From Paulinella micropora (taxonomy: Eukaryota > Cercozoa > Imbricatea > Euglyphida): a stretch of 28,157 nucleotides of DNA. Location: NCBI GenBank assembly GCA_009731375.1, contig BJOX01000376.1, forward strand, positions 297,562 through 325,718. The letters run 5' to 3'. Below are positions 1 to 7,157 of the stretch, piece by piece (within the stretch, counting starts at the first letter, position 1; each line of letters opens with the position of its first letter). A program made the position numbers and the translations under genes. The notes under the pieces were generated by a model that worked only from the letters and a program-made list of their open reading frames with translations, made no database searches and had not been told where the DNA came from.

Positions 1-459
1 GCCTATGGACGCAGCGCCTTGATCGGGCCCAAGCTCAAGAAGGCGCACATCAACTGCGATCCGAAAGCCCTGCGCAGGCTGCCGAGGCAGAAGCTGCCGC
101 TGTTGTTGGACGAAGTCGAGGAAGTGCTCGAGGGAGAACTGAGCGGCGAGCTGGCGGACGCAGTACTCAAGCAAGGGCTCGTCTGTCTCGAAAACCTGGT
201 AGCGAACCGGTCGCGTTACCAAATCGCGGGCACGACAGAGGCCTGCTTTGCCAACGACCGGTGGTGCTTCTTGCTGGAGCGGGCCAAGCTGCGGGCTGGC
301 ATCGGCCTGCAGCGCCTGGACCCTATGACCGAGCTAGCTTTGTTGACTGCACAGACGGCCGCCATCACGCACGCCAAGAATACCATGCTCTGTCCAGCAG
401 GCGCAAAGGTCAACCTGGACGCGCCCGCGCCAGAGGAGGAAAAGAAGAACAGCAGTTGA
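1..459 (+). CDS. Hypothetical protein, 5' end cut by window edge
   Basis: The frame is open from base 1 (reading AYGRSALIGPKLKK...) to a TGA at 457-459, so the true start lies left of the window. The TTG at 19 is not a convincing start. At least 152 residues are visible. The middle (about residues 25-70) is acidic, Leu-rich and predicted helical, and the C-terminus is charged (APEEEKKNSS). No family is recognised with confidence; the Leu/Glu-rich central part faintly recalls small helical proteins of unknown function in large DNA viruses. It heads a plus-strand block leading to the capsid gene, separated from the next gene by a 57-nt AT-rich spacer, so a structural role is possible but unproven. 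Confidence 0.6.
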   Translation, partial: AYGRSALIGPKLKKAHINCDPKALRRLPRQKLPLLLDEVEEVLEGELSGELADAVLKQGLVCLENLVANRSRYQIAGTTEACFANDRWCFLLERAKLRAGIGLQRLDPMTELALLTAQTAAITHAKNTMLCPAGAKVNLDAPAPEEEKKNSS

Positions 460-516
460 ATAATTAAAAAAAAATTTATTTTGTTGTGAGCCAATTAAAC
501 ATCTCTCCAGAAAGGA

Positions 517-981
517 ATGTCCGAAGTCGCGAGCGATCTGTTTTCCCTCGAGAACTTTGCCCGGTCCGGTGCTGCGGCTGCTTTCGCCTACGCGGCCGCG
601 CCGGTCGTGTTCCAGGGGCCGGCAGTTTTTAGCTTTTCGGCCGTCCCGGGCCTCAGCGGAGTGCAGGTCAGCAAGAGCACCGGCCTGGCCGTCGTGGCTT
701 TCTTGACTGCCACTGCTATTGACCTCATTCAAAGCAGAGTCCTCAACCGCACCAAGGAAGGGCGGCTGGCCTCTTATCCTAGCTTGGCCGTGCACGTGGC
801 GGGTGGAGGCCTGCTGTTTGCCATGCTGCCCAGGCTCATGGGCCGCGGTCAGATCGGGATGGTAGGCGACAGCGACGCGGTCAAGCAGCTATTCTTGGTC
901 GGCGCACTTTCGGAAGTGTTTAGTCAGTACTTCTACGAAGGCTACCTGAACCCCGCGGGCCAAGGACACTACCGCTTCTAA
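517..981 (+). CDS. Small multi-segment membrane protein, structural block
   Basis: 154 aa from ATG 517 to TAA 979-981. Ala/Val/Leu-rich hydrophobic stretches lie at about residues 18-45, 55-72, 88-107 and 122-134, separated by short polar loops, so this is probably an integral membrane or membrane-associated protein. The C-terminus is aromatic and polar (QYFYEGYLNPAGQGHYRF). Position upstream of the capsid gene suggests a minor virion or internal-membrane component, which is inference from context only. The start follows a purine-rich leader (agaaaggaATG). The stop runs straight into an A11 tract, a pattern repeated after several genes here. No named family recognised. Confidence 0.65.
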   Translation: MSEVASDLFSLENFARSGAAAAFAYAAAPVVFQGPAVFSFSAVPGLSGVQVSKSTGLAVVAFLTATAIDLIQSRVLNRTKEGRLASYPSLAVHVAGGGLLFAMLPRLMGRGQIGMVGDSDAVKQLFLVGALSEVFSQYFYEGYLNPAGQGHYRF

Positions 982-1020
982 AAAAAAAAAGAATCTTGTG
1001 TAGCTAGTCTAGAGTGAAGA

Positions 1021-1317
1021 ATGCCAGTGGAAGAGGAAGCTCTGCTGGCCTGGGCTCTGATCGTTACAACCGCTATCATCGTGGTCGGCTGTGTGCGCGC
1101 CTGTTGCAAGCGGCTCTTGCGCCCATCAATCTCGTGCGACCTCGACAAGCCGCTGCCCACACACTACGTGACGCTCGATGACCTCCTCCGGCGGCCTTAC
1201 CAAGCGCCAAGCGCTGCAGAAGCTCTTTGCGGACCTGGAGACTGTGCTGGACAACTGGGGGCTGCTGTCTGCAGGCGAGAGCAAGGACCTGCGGATGCAG
1301 TGGAACTTAGGTCTTGA
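1021..1317 (+). CDS. Small single-TM protein, 3' part probably out of frame
   Basis: ATG 1021 opens a frame of 98 codons. Residues about 7-25 form one clear transmembrane helix (LLAWALIVTTAIIVVGCV) followed by a Cys/Arg/Lys stop-transfer patch (RACCKRLLR), giving a type III-like small membrane protein. Coding character fades after about residue 58 (near 1190). From there the overlapping frame beginning at ATG 1178 looks like the real protein, so the last 40 residues here may be a shadow. Either two genes overlap by 140 nt, or a 1-nt indel near 1180-1190 splits one gene of roughly 178 residues. The transmembrane part is well supported; the C-terminal end is not. Confidence 0.5.
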   Translation: MPVEEEALLAWALIVTTAIIVVGCVRACCKRLLRPSISCDLDKPLPTHYVTLDDLLRRPYQAPSAAEALCGPGDCAGQLGAAVCRREQGPADAVELRS

Positions 1318-1561
1318 GCAGCAAGTTGCGACCGTTGAAAAGTTCTTTTTGCCTGCCTACAAGGACGGCAAGCTCGCCGCGTACGTCCAGAGCGAAGCTG
1401 GCATCTGGTTTGAGCTGGCCGCCAAGACTCGTGCTCCGACTCCCGCCCTGCAACAGCTGCAGCAAAGATTTCTGGCCAAGCAAAGTCTGGCCAGGGACGC
1501 TCAGTTCCTGGGACAAATTGCGCAAGTCATGGAACGCATCTGCCAAGTCATTGTCCTTTAA
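1178..1561 (+). CDS. Helical hypothetical protein, possibly the C-terminal part of the preceding TM protein
   Basis: 127 aa, ATG 1178 to TAA 1559-1561. The protein is strongly helical and amphipathic, with Gln- and Leu-rich segments (LQQLQQRFLAKQSLARDAQFL near residues 90-110). No signal peptide or transmembrane helix is seen. The frame is closed by a TGA at 1169-1171 just upstream, so the ATG at 1178 is the only available start. It overlaps the preceding transmembrane ORF by 140 nt in a different frame. A frameshift that fuses them is a realistic alternative, giving a membrane anchor plus a helical soluble domain. Function unknown. Confidence 0.55.
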   Translation: MTSSGGLTKRQALQKLFADLETVLDNWGLLSAGESKDLRMQWNLGLEQQVATVEKFFLPAYKDGKLAAYVQSEAGIWFELAAKTRAPTPALQQLQQRFLAKQSLARDAQFLGQIAQVMERICQVIVL

Positions 1562-1612
1562 ATGATTAAAAAAAATTTAATTTTCGTGACTCACTAAGTT
1601 TAATTAAGAAAG
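1562..1612 (+). promoter_or_regulatory. AT-rich intergenic spacer with stop-proximal A-run
   Basis: Directly after the TAA comes gattaaaaaaaatttaattttc, then a purine-rich leader (taattaagaaagATG). The same arrangement of stop codon, (A)ATTAAA-like element, A8-A11 run and short leader occurs after the genes ending at 459, 981 and 1957. It could be a transcription terminator or polyadenylation signal, or the promoter of the next gene, or both. The spacing (45-57 nt) is short enough that one element must serve both genes. Confidence 0.4.
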
Positions 1613-1957
1613 ATGGGCAAGCGCTCGCGGGAAAGGCACGACAAGAACACTGCCAAGAAGGTCGCCAAGAAGGAAGCCAAGCAAGAGGCCAAAGCAGTCA
1701 AGCAAACTGCCAAGAAACAGAAGAAGGAAGAGAAGAGAGAAAAGACAAAGCAGAACCTGCGCCAGATCGGTCAGACTTTTAAAGGCATCGGCAACTTTAT
1801 TGGCAAGCAGATCGACAAGGTGACCGACATCCCGAAAGAAGCGATGGACACCACCAAGCAGCTGGGCGACAACGCCGAGGGCGGCCTCAAGTCCATGGCG
1901 TTGCCTTTGCCGGTAGGCGCCGCGGCGATCGGGGCCGTCATGATCCTGAAAAAATAA
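1613..1957 (+). CDS. Lys-rich protein with C-terminal hydrophobic segment (virion core candidate)
   Basis: 114 aa. Residues 1-45 are extremely basic, with repeated KK/AKK/EAK (isoelectric coiled coil or DNA-binding arm). Residues about 48-66 form an amphipathic stretch (IGQTFKGIGNFIGKQIDKV). Residues about 93-111 are a hydrophobic Ala/Val/Ile segment ending in KK. This combination of basic arm, amphipathic helix and C-terminal membrane segment suits a small virion protein that contacts DNA and the inner face of the capsid or a membrane. The role is inferred from composition and position immediately upstream of the capsid gene. ATG 1613 is preceded by taagaaag and is the only start near the AT-rich spacer. 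Confidence 0.6.
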   Translation: MGKRSRERHDKNTAKKVAKKEAKQEAKAVKQTAKKQKKEEKREKTKQNLRQIGQTFKGIGNFIGKQIDKVTDIPKEAMDTTKQLGDNAEGGLKSMALPLPVGAAAIGAVMILKK

Positions 1958-1999
1958 AAAAAAATCTTCTTTGTCCTTAATATTATACTGCCAACGACG

Positions 2000-3851
2000 A
2001 TGTCTTCCGCCACCGTCGTCGTGCCCCCTGCTAGCAAACAGCAAAAAGTCGCCACCGGCAAGAGAGCGCGCAACGGCCAGGAGATCGTGATTGATCCCGA
2101 GCACGCCCGTGCGATCAATGCCCGCCCTTGCTGGACGCAGACGGTCATGGCGCCCGCCGCCGCGACCTCGGCGCTGAGCAACACTGCTTTTTTTAGCTTT
2201 ATCCTCGAGAACAACCAGTCCGGCGCGATCCACGATGCGACGTTGCGTTTCAAGATCACGTTCACGACCAGCGGCAGCCAGCCGACCGACTCGCGTGTTT
2301 TGCCTACCACCCAGTGGTTCGAGCGTATCGAGTACATCGACCGCCTGACGGGCACCGAAATCGCGCGGTACCACGGCGACATGATGCACCTGATACTCAA
2401 TACGCTGTCGCAAGAGGCCATCGACCAGATTGCCGACATGGTCAACATGGACCCCAAGACGGGCAAGGTCAGCGGCCGCCAGTGGGAGAACAACGACGAG
2501 CAGTACTTTTACTTGCCCCTTTTGCACACGTGGATCAACGGCATGGANNNNNNNNNNCTGGCTTAACGGCATGGATTTGGACCTGAGCACGCTGCGTGGC
2601 GATCTCGAAATCAGGTTCTACCCGCGCGGCTCCATCTTCGTGAGCTCGCAGGCCACTACCAGCGTGAACGGCCAGTCTATACTGGCAGTGCCTTGCACTG
2701 CCAGCCTGAGCGAGATCCGCTTCATCACGGGCTGCACGCAGCTGCCGAACGGGATGCGCCTGGGCAGGAGCCCGCTGAAGCAGGGCAAGGTCGCCGAGCA
2801 GAAGTATATCGACTTTGTGCAGTAGACGGCCTACGCCCAGCGCATCAAGCCATCCGACCGATTAGCGATTGACCTGGACCAATTCTCCCACCACTCCGGC
2901 GGGCTGTTTGTCTTCATCCGCAAATCAGGCGATCAGACCGCATACAACAGCGGCGTGGACACTAACACTTACTACCCGCAGTACACTTACGACAACACGG
3001 GACGCTTGATGACCTACGACATGTTGGGCGACGCGACGACAATCGATCTTGAAGACATGCACGGCAGATCGCAGATGGGCGAAGGGACCCCGATCGACGA
3101 GCGCTTTTTCCGCGAGGAGACGATGGGCCAGCTAGTGCGCAGCTCCTAGCTGAAGTCCAACGGCGTGTACCTGATCCCGTTCAGCAACGACCCCAAGGCC
3201 ATGTTAGACGGCGTGATGGACGGTTACAAGACCTTTGTCGGCAACCGCGAGCGACTGGTCATCAACACCGGCCCCGCGCCGCGCGCCACGACCGTCACGT
3301 TCAAGTACGGGGCATGGTACGCCAACACCGCGGTGTTTGCCCTGAACGACACCAACCGCCTGACCGTGGACTTCAAGGGCGTGACGGTGGCCGTCATGGA
3401 CATCGACTCTGACTCCACTTTCGCCAGAGTTACTGACCGTCGCTACACTTCGCCCGCCACGGCCGCGATGACGAACCTCAACACCGTGCTTGCCTCCAGC
3501 AGCTGGCTGCGCTCGTGCGGGGTCAAGATCAAGTTCAGCAGCACGCGAACAGGGGCGACTGCTGCCGACTGGGAGGCCAACCAGGCGATGGAGTACACCG
3601 CGTCCGTCACCGACCTGAACGACCAACCCATCATCTGGTCCCGCGGCGACGTCCACCAGCTGAAGCTAAAGTTCCAGCAGGCGCCTGATGCATCTGTGCC
3701 CGCTTACAACGCCCAGGAAGAGATGGTTGTCACTGCCGTCACTTCGGGCAAGCGCGGTGTGGTAGACGGTCTATACGACATTACGATCTATTCGGCGTAC
3801 TTCAAGTACTTGCACGAAAGCAACGGTAGCCTGGAGGTGGCCTCGGTTTAA
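2000..3851 (+). pseudogene. MCP: Major capsid protein, double-jelly-roll type, with two in-frame TAG codons and an assembly gap
   Basis: The gene runs from ATG 2000 to TAA 3849-3851. After the gap the frame is continuous except for TAG at 2823-2825 and TAG at 3147-3149. About 600 residues would be encoded, the usual size for a double-jelly-roll capsid protein. Supporting features are alternating beta-rich hydrophobic segments, the early block FFSFILENNQSGAIHDA followed by a P-TTQWFERIEYIDR segment, a YLPLLHTWING-type segment, and the C-terminal strand YDITIYSAYFKYLHE. This pattern matches capsid proteins of polinton-like and small nucleocytovirus-like viruses; assignment is by eye. A 10-N gap lies at 2548-2557, flanked by a repeated aacggcatgga. 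Both stops could be CAG to TAG changes, because the sequence on either side remains good coding sequence. Confidence 0.75.
2548..2557. other. Assembly gap (10 N) inside capsid gene
   Basis: Ten N. The left flank ends tggatcaacggcatgga and the right flank starts ctggcttaacggcatggattt. The shared aacggcatgga suggests the two contig ends overlap and that no sequence is missing. The frame change across the gap is therefore probably artificial. Confidence 0.9.
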
Positions 3852-3897
3852 AAATTCTTAGATTATGTATTCTAATTAAAGAGAGCAAAAGTGAAAA

Positions 3898-4035
3898 ATG
3901 GAACTGCTTGTGATAGCAATCATCACCGTCTTAGTGGTCGGGGTGATCGGGTGCGTGTGTATCCTATACTTCCCAGTCAGGTGTCCGGACGAGAGAGTGG
4001 CGGCACCGGCCGGCCCGGAAATCACGAACTATTAA
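3898..4035 (+). CDS. 45-aa single-pass membrane protein downstream of capsid gene
   Basis: ATG 3898-3900 (leader gagcaaaagtgaaaaATG) to TAA 4033-4035. The protein begins MELLVIAIITVLVVGVIG, a clear N-terminal transmembrane helix of about 22 residues, followed by CVCILYF and a short polar Pro/Ala/Glu tail ending EITNY. It lies 46 nt after the capsid stop and repeats the AT-rich spacer pattern of the block (ctaattaaagag), which supports a real gene. Tiny membrane proteins like this are common virion components; the exact role is unknown. The open frame starting at GTG 3891 overlaps it in another phase and is considered a shadow. Confidence 0.55.
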   Translation: MELLVIAIITVLVVGVIGCVCILYFPVRCPDERVAAPAGPEITNY

Positions 4036-4084
4036 GAATGATATACACCACACATTTTTTTCTGTCTTCATTTTTTTGTGGACC

Positions 4085-4133
4085 CGTGAAATTTTCGACC
4101 AGCTACATTTTTGTAGCTGGTTCAAATTTCACG
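4085..4133. repeat. Long hairpin / inverted repeat
   Basis: The left arm (4085-4106, cgtgaaatttt...ccagctac) pairs with the right arm (4113-4133, gtagctgg...aaatttcacg) around the 6-nt loop attttt. The inner 8 bp are perfect (ccagctac/gtagctgg), the outer 9-10 bp are perfect (cgtgaaattt/aaatttcacg), and a small mismatch lies between. It starts 50 nt after the small membrane gene stop and could act as a terminator, a replication or recombinase site, or an RNA hairpin. Confidence 0.85.
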
Positions 4134-4214
4134 CAAGACCGACAAATTTTGCAAGCATGATACCGACCACTCAAAATTTCGATAAAGAAATTCGATAGGC
4201 ATGATAATAGATTC

Positions 4215-4236
4215 TTTCAAATCTCGAGATTTGAAA
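4215..4236. repeat. 22-bp perfect palindrome
   Basis: The sequence from tttcaaatctc to gagatttgaaa is its own reverse complement, centred on CTCGAG. A near copy lacking the central GA (tttcaaatctcgatttgaaa, 5545-5564) lies before the KilA-N-like gene. The right half resembles the gatttgaaa motif found upstream of other genes here, so this may be a paired factor-binding site. Confidence 0.85.
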
Positions 4237-4352
4237 AAAAGGCAAAAAACGGCCTGGGCGGCGGCGTAGTATGTCTAGCGGCGGCGGCGGAAGCGTAGTA
4301 TGTATTGGCACCTATGCGGCGAATTATGTAGTGGCGGCGGCGGCGGCATAGT

Positions 4353-4787
4353 ATGAACAGTGGCGGCGGCGGCNNNNNNNNNNAGAACGACTACAGACGT
4401 GCCTACGTTCAATGGACGCGCATGCGGGACGCATTTCGAGCGATCCCACAAGGATTCCCTGTCCCACCTGCCCATTGGCCGCGACCTTGGTGCCCCCTTG
4501 GAACACCCCTCAACTATTTCCTTCCAAGAACGGATCCGTGGATGTTACCATCGCTGCTAGTTCAAGACGCGCCCGGCTCAACAGGTATTGAGCACATCGT
4601 ACTGCGGACAAGATGCCCGAGACGAGCACGACGTGAACCAGGTAGTTCACCGCAACGACCGCCGGAAACAACTACACAATCCCCGCGCGTGCCAACACAG
4701 AGCTTTGTGAGCTCACCTGCACGGAAGACAGGACGACATCAGAGCAAGACCGTCAATAATAACAACCGATTCGGACAAACAGGATAG
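4353..4787 (+). CDS. Doubtful ORF spanning an assembly gap
   Basis: An open frame of about 144 codons begins in GGC-repeat DNA (MNSGGGG), crosses the 10-N gap at 4374-4383 and ends at 4787. Its residues are Pro/Arg/Thr-rich without recognisable motifs. The frame across the gap is arbitrary. It is listed because it is the only open frame of this size in the spacer with GC content like a coding region. It may be random or a degraded gene. Confidence 0.15.
   Translation: MNSGGGGXXXXNDYRRAYVQWTRMRDAFRAIPQGFPVPPAHWPRPWCPLGTPLNYFLPRTDPWMLPSLLVQDAPGSTGIEHIVLRTRCPRRARREPGSSPQRPPETTTQSPRVPTQSFVSSPARKTGRHQSKTVNNNNRFGQTG
4374..4383. other. Assembly gap (10 N) in GGC-rich repeat
   Basis: Ten N after a (GGC)n run. 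The assembly broke in low-complexity DNA and the gap size is a placeholder. Confidence 0.9.
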
Positions 4788-5246
4788 GCTTGGTTTTTAC
4801 CAAATTTCAGCCTATTTTGACTATTTTTGCAAGGTATTGAAATCAACAGAAATCATCACGATTTCATGAATACTAATGTTTTTATGTATTAAAAACGAGT
4901 TTTCCATTCATTTTGAGTGTCTATACTTGACTTAGTGTTTATTAAGTAACATAACCTGAAATCTGTCCGATTTCTTCCAAAATTTTTACTGAAGTCCAAA
5001 TTTTATCTGTCAAAATGCGCAACGGTGGCAAATCTGCTTTTCTATTTTGTTTTAAGAGTAAAATAAGAGTAAAAATTACTTATATTTAGTTTTGACTTTG
5101 GCTTATTGACTTAGCGGCGATTGCTCGACACCCGACCACCGGGGCGGGGGGGGAGGGGAGGGAATGTGGCTGCAGATGAGCGGGACGAGTGTGTAATGCG
5201 CTCATGCGTATTTCTGCTAAGCAGCTGCAAACAATTGCGTCACAAA

Positions 5247-5312
5247 ATAAAGAAACATAATATAAAACATTTTATGAACATAAAGAAACATAATATAAAA
5301 CATTTTATGAAC
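5247..5312. repeat. 33-bp direct tandem repeat, two copies
   Basis: The unit beginning ataaagaaacataatataaa occurs at 5247-5279 and again at 5280-5312 with no mismatch. It is very AT-rich and lies between two G-runs in the non-coding spacer. Such an AT-rich tandem could be part of an origin or simply a slippage product. Confidence 0.85.
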
Positions 5313-5554
5313 AACTGACCACCGACAGCAGTAAGAGGGGGGGGGGGTGTTGCTCTCAAAAATGCAACTGTCACAACAGCTGAAAATGTGGTTTTGTATT
5401 TAGTTGTAAGAGTAAAGCAAGATAAATAATGAATTCTCACACAAAAGTCGAAAAATGGAGCTCGTTGAAATGTCGAAAATTTTCACGCAAAAGTCGACAA
5501 GGAGAAATCAGTGGTTTGTAATCGTCCCGGCCCGGCCGAGTTCTTTCAAATCTC

Positions 5555-5569
5555 GATTTGAAACAAGGC
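5555..5569 (+). promoter_or_regulatory. Candidate promoter motif GATTTGAAACAAGGC
   Basis: Lies 57 nt before ATG 5627. Close copies are at 4228-4243 (gatttgaaaaaaaggc), 14625-14640 (gatttgaaacaaaagc, 38 nt before the VLTF2-like gene) and 16124-16134 (gatttaaaagc, 54 nt before the ssDNA-binding candidate). Recurrence at similar distances upstream of starts on the same strand supports a virus-specific promoter element. Confidence 0.45.
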
Positions 5570-5626
5570 TTTAAAAAAGTAACGGCCGCAAAAGCCGTGA
5601 CACTGACACAATTCAGCCGAACGAAG

Positions 5627-6727
5627 ATGATGCAAGAGCAAAACGACAAGACTGTGGCCACCGGCGCCACCGCCAACGATGCCATCAAGGCAAACCCATT
5701 GCTCATGGGTTTACAAGAGACCGACTTTCAAAAGCTTGTCGCCCGTCGACAGGACGGGTTCTTTTCTGTCACTGACGCTATTGCAGCCTTCAAAGATTGT
5801 TCTGACAAGGAGGCACGACGCACTTACACAAGAATTAAGTCAAACATCGACGGGCTCGGTATCAACCAGTCATTCAGAAAGGTGGTGTTCACAAGGGCTG
5901 ATGGCAGACGAGGTAACCCAGTCGACTGCCTGCCATTTGACAAGCTGCTCCAGGTATTAGCTTTGATACCCGGGGAAAGAGCAAAACAGCTGCGGTCGGA
6001 GCAGGCCAATATCACAACCAGAGCGGTGGTCGGGGACGAGGAACTGGAGGCGGCAATGCCTTTGAGGCGCGAGCAGCTGTCGGAGAAGACGAGGCGCGAC
6101 GTGATGGGCTCGATGGAGCAGCCGCCCGCCAAGAAGCGACGCACCGAGCTCGAGCTCATTGAGGACAAGATCGCGATGATTGACGCAAGCAAAAGGCTGT
6201 GTATCACCGAGTTTACGGCGCCGCTGGATGCTTACAAGGGCGTTCTCGAGCTCCTCTGCATCATGATGGATGACAGAGACAAACTGTTTTTCGCAGATGA
6301 GGCGCGCAACAGCGCACGGCAAGCAGTACAGGCCACGAGGAGTACTGTCTCTCTGCCCGCAATCACTGCTACGGCTTCCGTCACAGTATCAGATCTAGTA
6401 GTAGCAAGGAAGGAGTTGGCTATGACGGACGTCTTTCTGCAGCTGGCTTCTTCTCCCAAGCCAACTGGTGCCGAAAGGACGGCGCTGCTGATCAAGGCGG
6501 GCAAGCTGGCGGCTGCCAGGTACCGCGCGAGGCATCAGGGACAAGAGCCTCCCAAGGCAGAGAGGCTGGTGGGAGGAGCTATGCGCAAGGTCAATGTCTA
6601 CTTTGACGAAGACCGGGACATTTTGGAAGCGGCGTGCAGGGAAGAGAACTTCTCCTCTGTTTCGATTCAACAAGCGTTAAAATTTGTTTTAATCAATAAA
6701 ATTTTTCCTTCTGCTCTATTCATCTAA
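5627..6727 (+). CDS. KilA-N/BRO-N-like (MSV199-type) DNA-binding protein
   Basis: Start chosen at ATG 5627 (ATG ATG), because the longer open frame begins only at a TTG inside the promoter-like motif. About 366 aa. The N-terminal domain (roughly residues 25-130) reads FFSVTDAIAAFKDC...ARRTYTRIK..., then VDCLPFDKLLQVLALIPGERAKQLRSEQA, then VVGDEEL. This is the order seen in KilA-N/BRO-N-related domains of large DNA viruses and their hosts (Svtd.., a leucine-rich block with PG-x-xAk-x-xR, and GD-x-xL). A basic patch PPAKKRR follows near residue 170. The C-terminal half is helical and ends MRKVNVYFDEDRDI. Probably a DNA-binding regulator. The gene appears undamaged, unlike many neighbours. Confidence 0.6.
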   Translation: MMQEQNDKTVATGATANDAIKANPLLMGLQETDFQKLVARRQDGFFSVTDAIAAFKDCSDKEARRTYTRIKSNIDGLGINQSFRKVVFTRADGRRGNPVDCLPFDKLLQVLALIPGERAKQLRSEQANITTRAVVGDEELEAAMPLRREQLSEKTRRDVMGSMEQPPAKKRRTELELIEDKIAMIDASKRLCITEFTAPLDAYKGVLELLCIMMDDRDKLFFADEARNSARQAVQATRSTVSLPAITATASVTVSDLVVARKELAMTDVFLQLASSPKPTGAERTALLIKAGKLAAARYRARHQGQEPPKAERLVGGAMRKVNVYFDEDRDILEAACREENFSSVSIQQALKFVLINKIFPSALFI

Positions 6728-6753
6728 CCAAAGGACAAAGGCAAAAACCAGAG

Positions 6754-7157
6754 ATGTCTTCTTGTCAAACTTGTGGACAAGCCACCGCTGCCGCCGCCCC
6801 TGCCAAGGAAAAAAAGGCCAGGGCGCCATCCGCGTATAACCAGGTAACATAGTCACGGAACGTTATTTTTGCTAGAAATCGCGCCTTTCGCTGTTTGTAG
6901 TTCTTCAAGGAACAGATGGCCGATTTCTAGCAAAAACACGCGGAAGAAGCACAAACTGATTTTTGCTAGAAAACACGCCCGAAGTCAAGGCGACGGCACA
7001 CAAAGAGCGCATGGCGTATATCAGTTCGAAATGGAACCAACACAAGGCGGCTGCTCCTGCTCCTGCTTCTTCCGCGTCTGCACCCCAACAGGGATCGGTA
7101 CAGGCTCAGAGCGACGCACTGCCAGCTGGCCGCCCTGCCCTCGTGCGGTCCCTCTGA
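6754..7157 (+). CDS. HMG/YABBY-like DNA-binding protein, intron-containing and disrupted
   Basis: Exon 1 (6754-6843) encodes a CQTCG pair and a Lys/Ala linker ending in KKARAPSAYNQ, the start of an HMG/YABBY-type box. Removing the 57-nt GT-AG intron (6844-6900) continues it in phase as FFKEQMADF. A second interruption follows: TAG at 6928 in frame, while the rest of the box (ENTPEVKATAHKERMAYISSKW) resumes in another frame at about 6969 and ends at TGA 7155-7157 after an Ala/Pro/Ser tail. The interrupting segment (6927-6969) is bounded by CTAGCAAAAA and TTTTTGCTAG. Such small HMG-like proteins bend or package DNA. Family call by motif; the second interruption is unexplained. Confidence 0.55.
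6844..6900 (+). other. 57-nt GT-AG intron in HMG-like gene
   Basis: Donor CAG|GTAACA, acceptor CTGTTTGTAG|TTC, pyrimidine-rich before the AG. It contains in-frame stops. Its removal joins AYNQ to FFKEQMADF in phase 0, exactly restoring the expected helix of the HMG/YABBY-like box. Length matches the other two introns in the window (56 and 57 nt). Confidence 0.75.
6921..6969. repeat. Short segment with terminal inverted repeats interrupting the HMG-like gene
   Basis: CTAGCAAAAA (6927-6936) and TTTTTGCTAG (6960-6969) are perfect 10-bp inverted repeats bounding a 43-nt segment. In addition cgatttctagcaaaaa (6921-6936) is a perfect 16-nt inverted copy of tttttgctagaaatcg inside the upstream intron (6866-6881). 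The segment contains no GT, so it is not an ordinary GT-AG intron on the plus strand. It may be a small insertion or a rearranged intron fragment. Confidence 0.6.

Larger units (their letters stand above)
4036..5626. other. 1.6-kb largely non-coding spacer
   Basis: No convincing gene. In order it holds: a long hairpin (4085-4133); a 22-bp palindrome (4215-4236); a GGC-rich block with repeated gtagtatg words (4256-4373) ending in a 10-N gap (4374-4383); about 400 nt of moderate GC (4384-4787) with one doubtful open frame; an AT-rich stretch (4790-5110); G-runs (5142-5163 and 5337-5348); a 33-bp tandem repeat (5247-5312); and a promoter-like motif before the next gene. The density of symmetric elements makes this the best candidate for an origin or control region in the window. 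Confidence 0.5.

Noticed and set aside
6927-6969. Second ordinary GT-AG intron in the HMG-like gene
   Set aside because: The segment contains no GT on the coding strand, so a canonical donor is absent.
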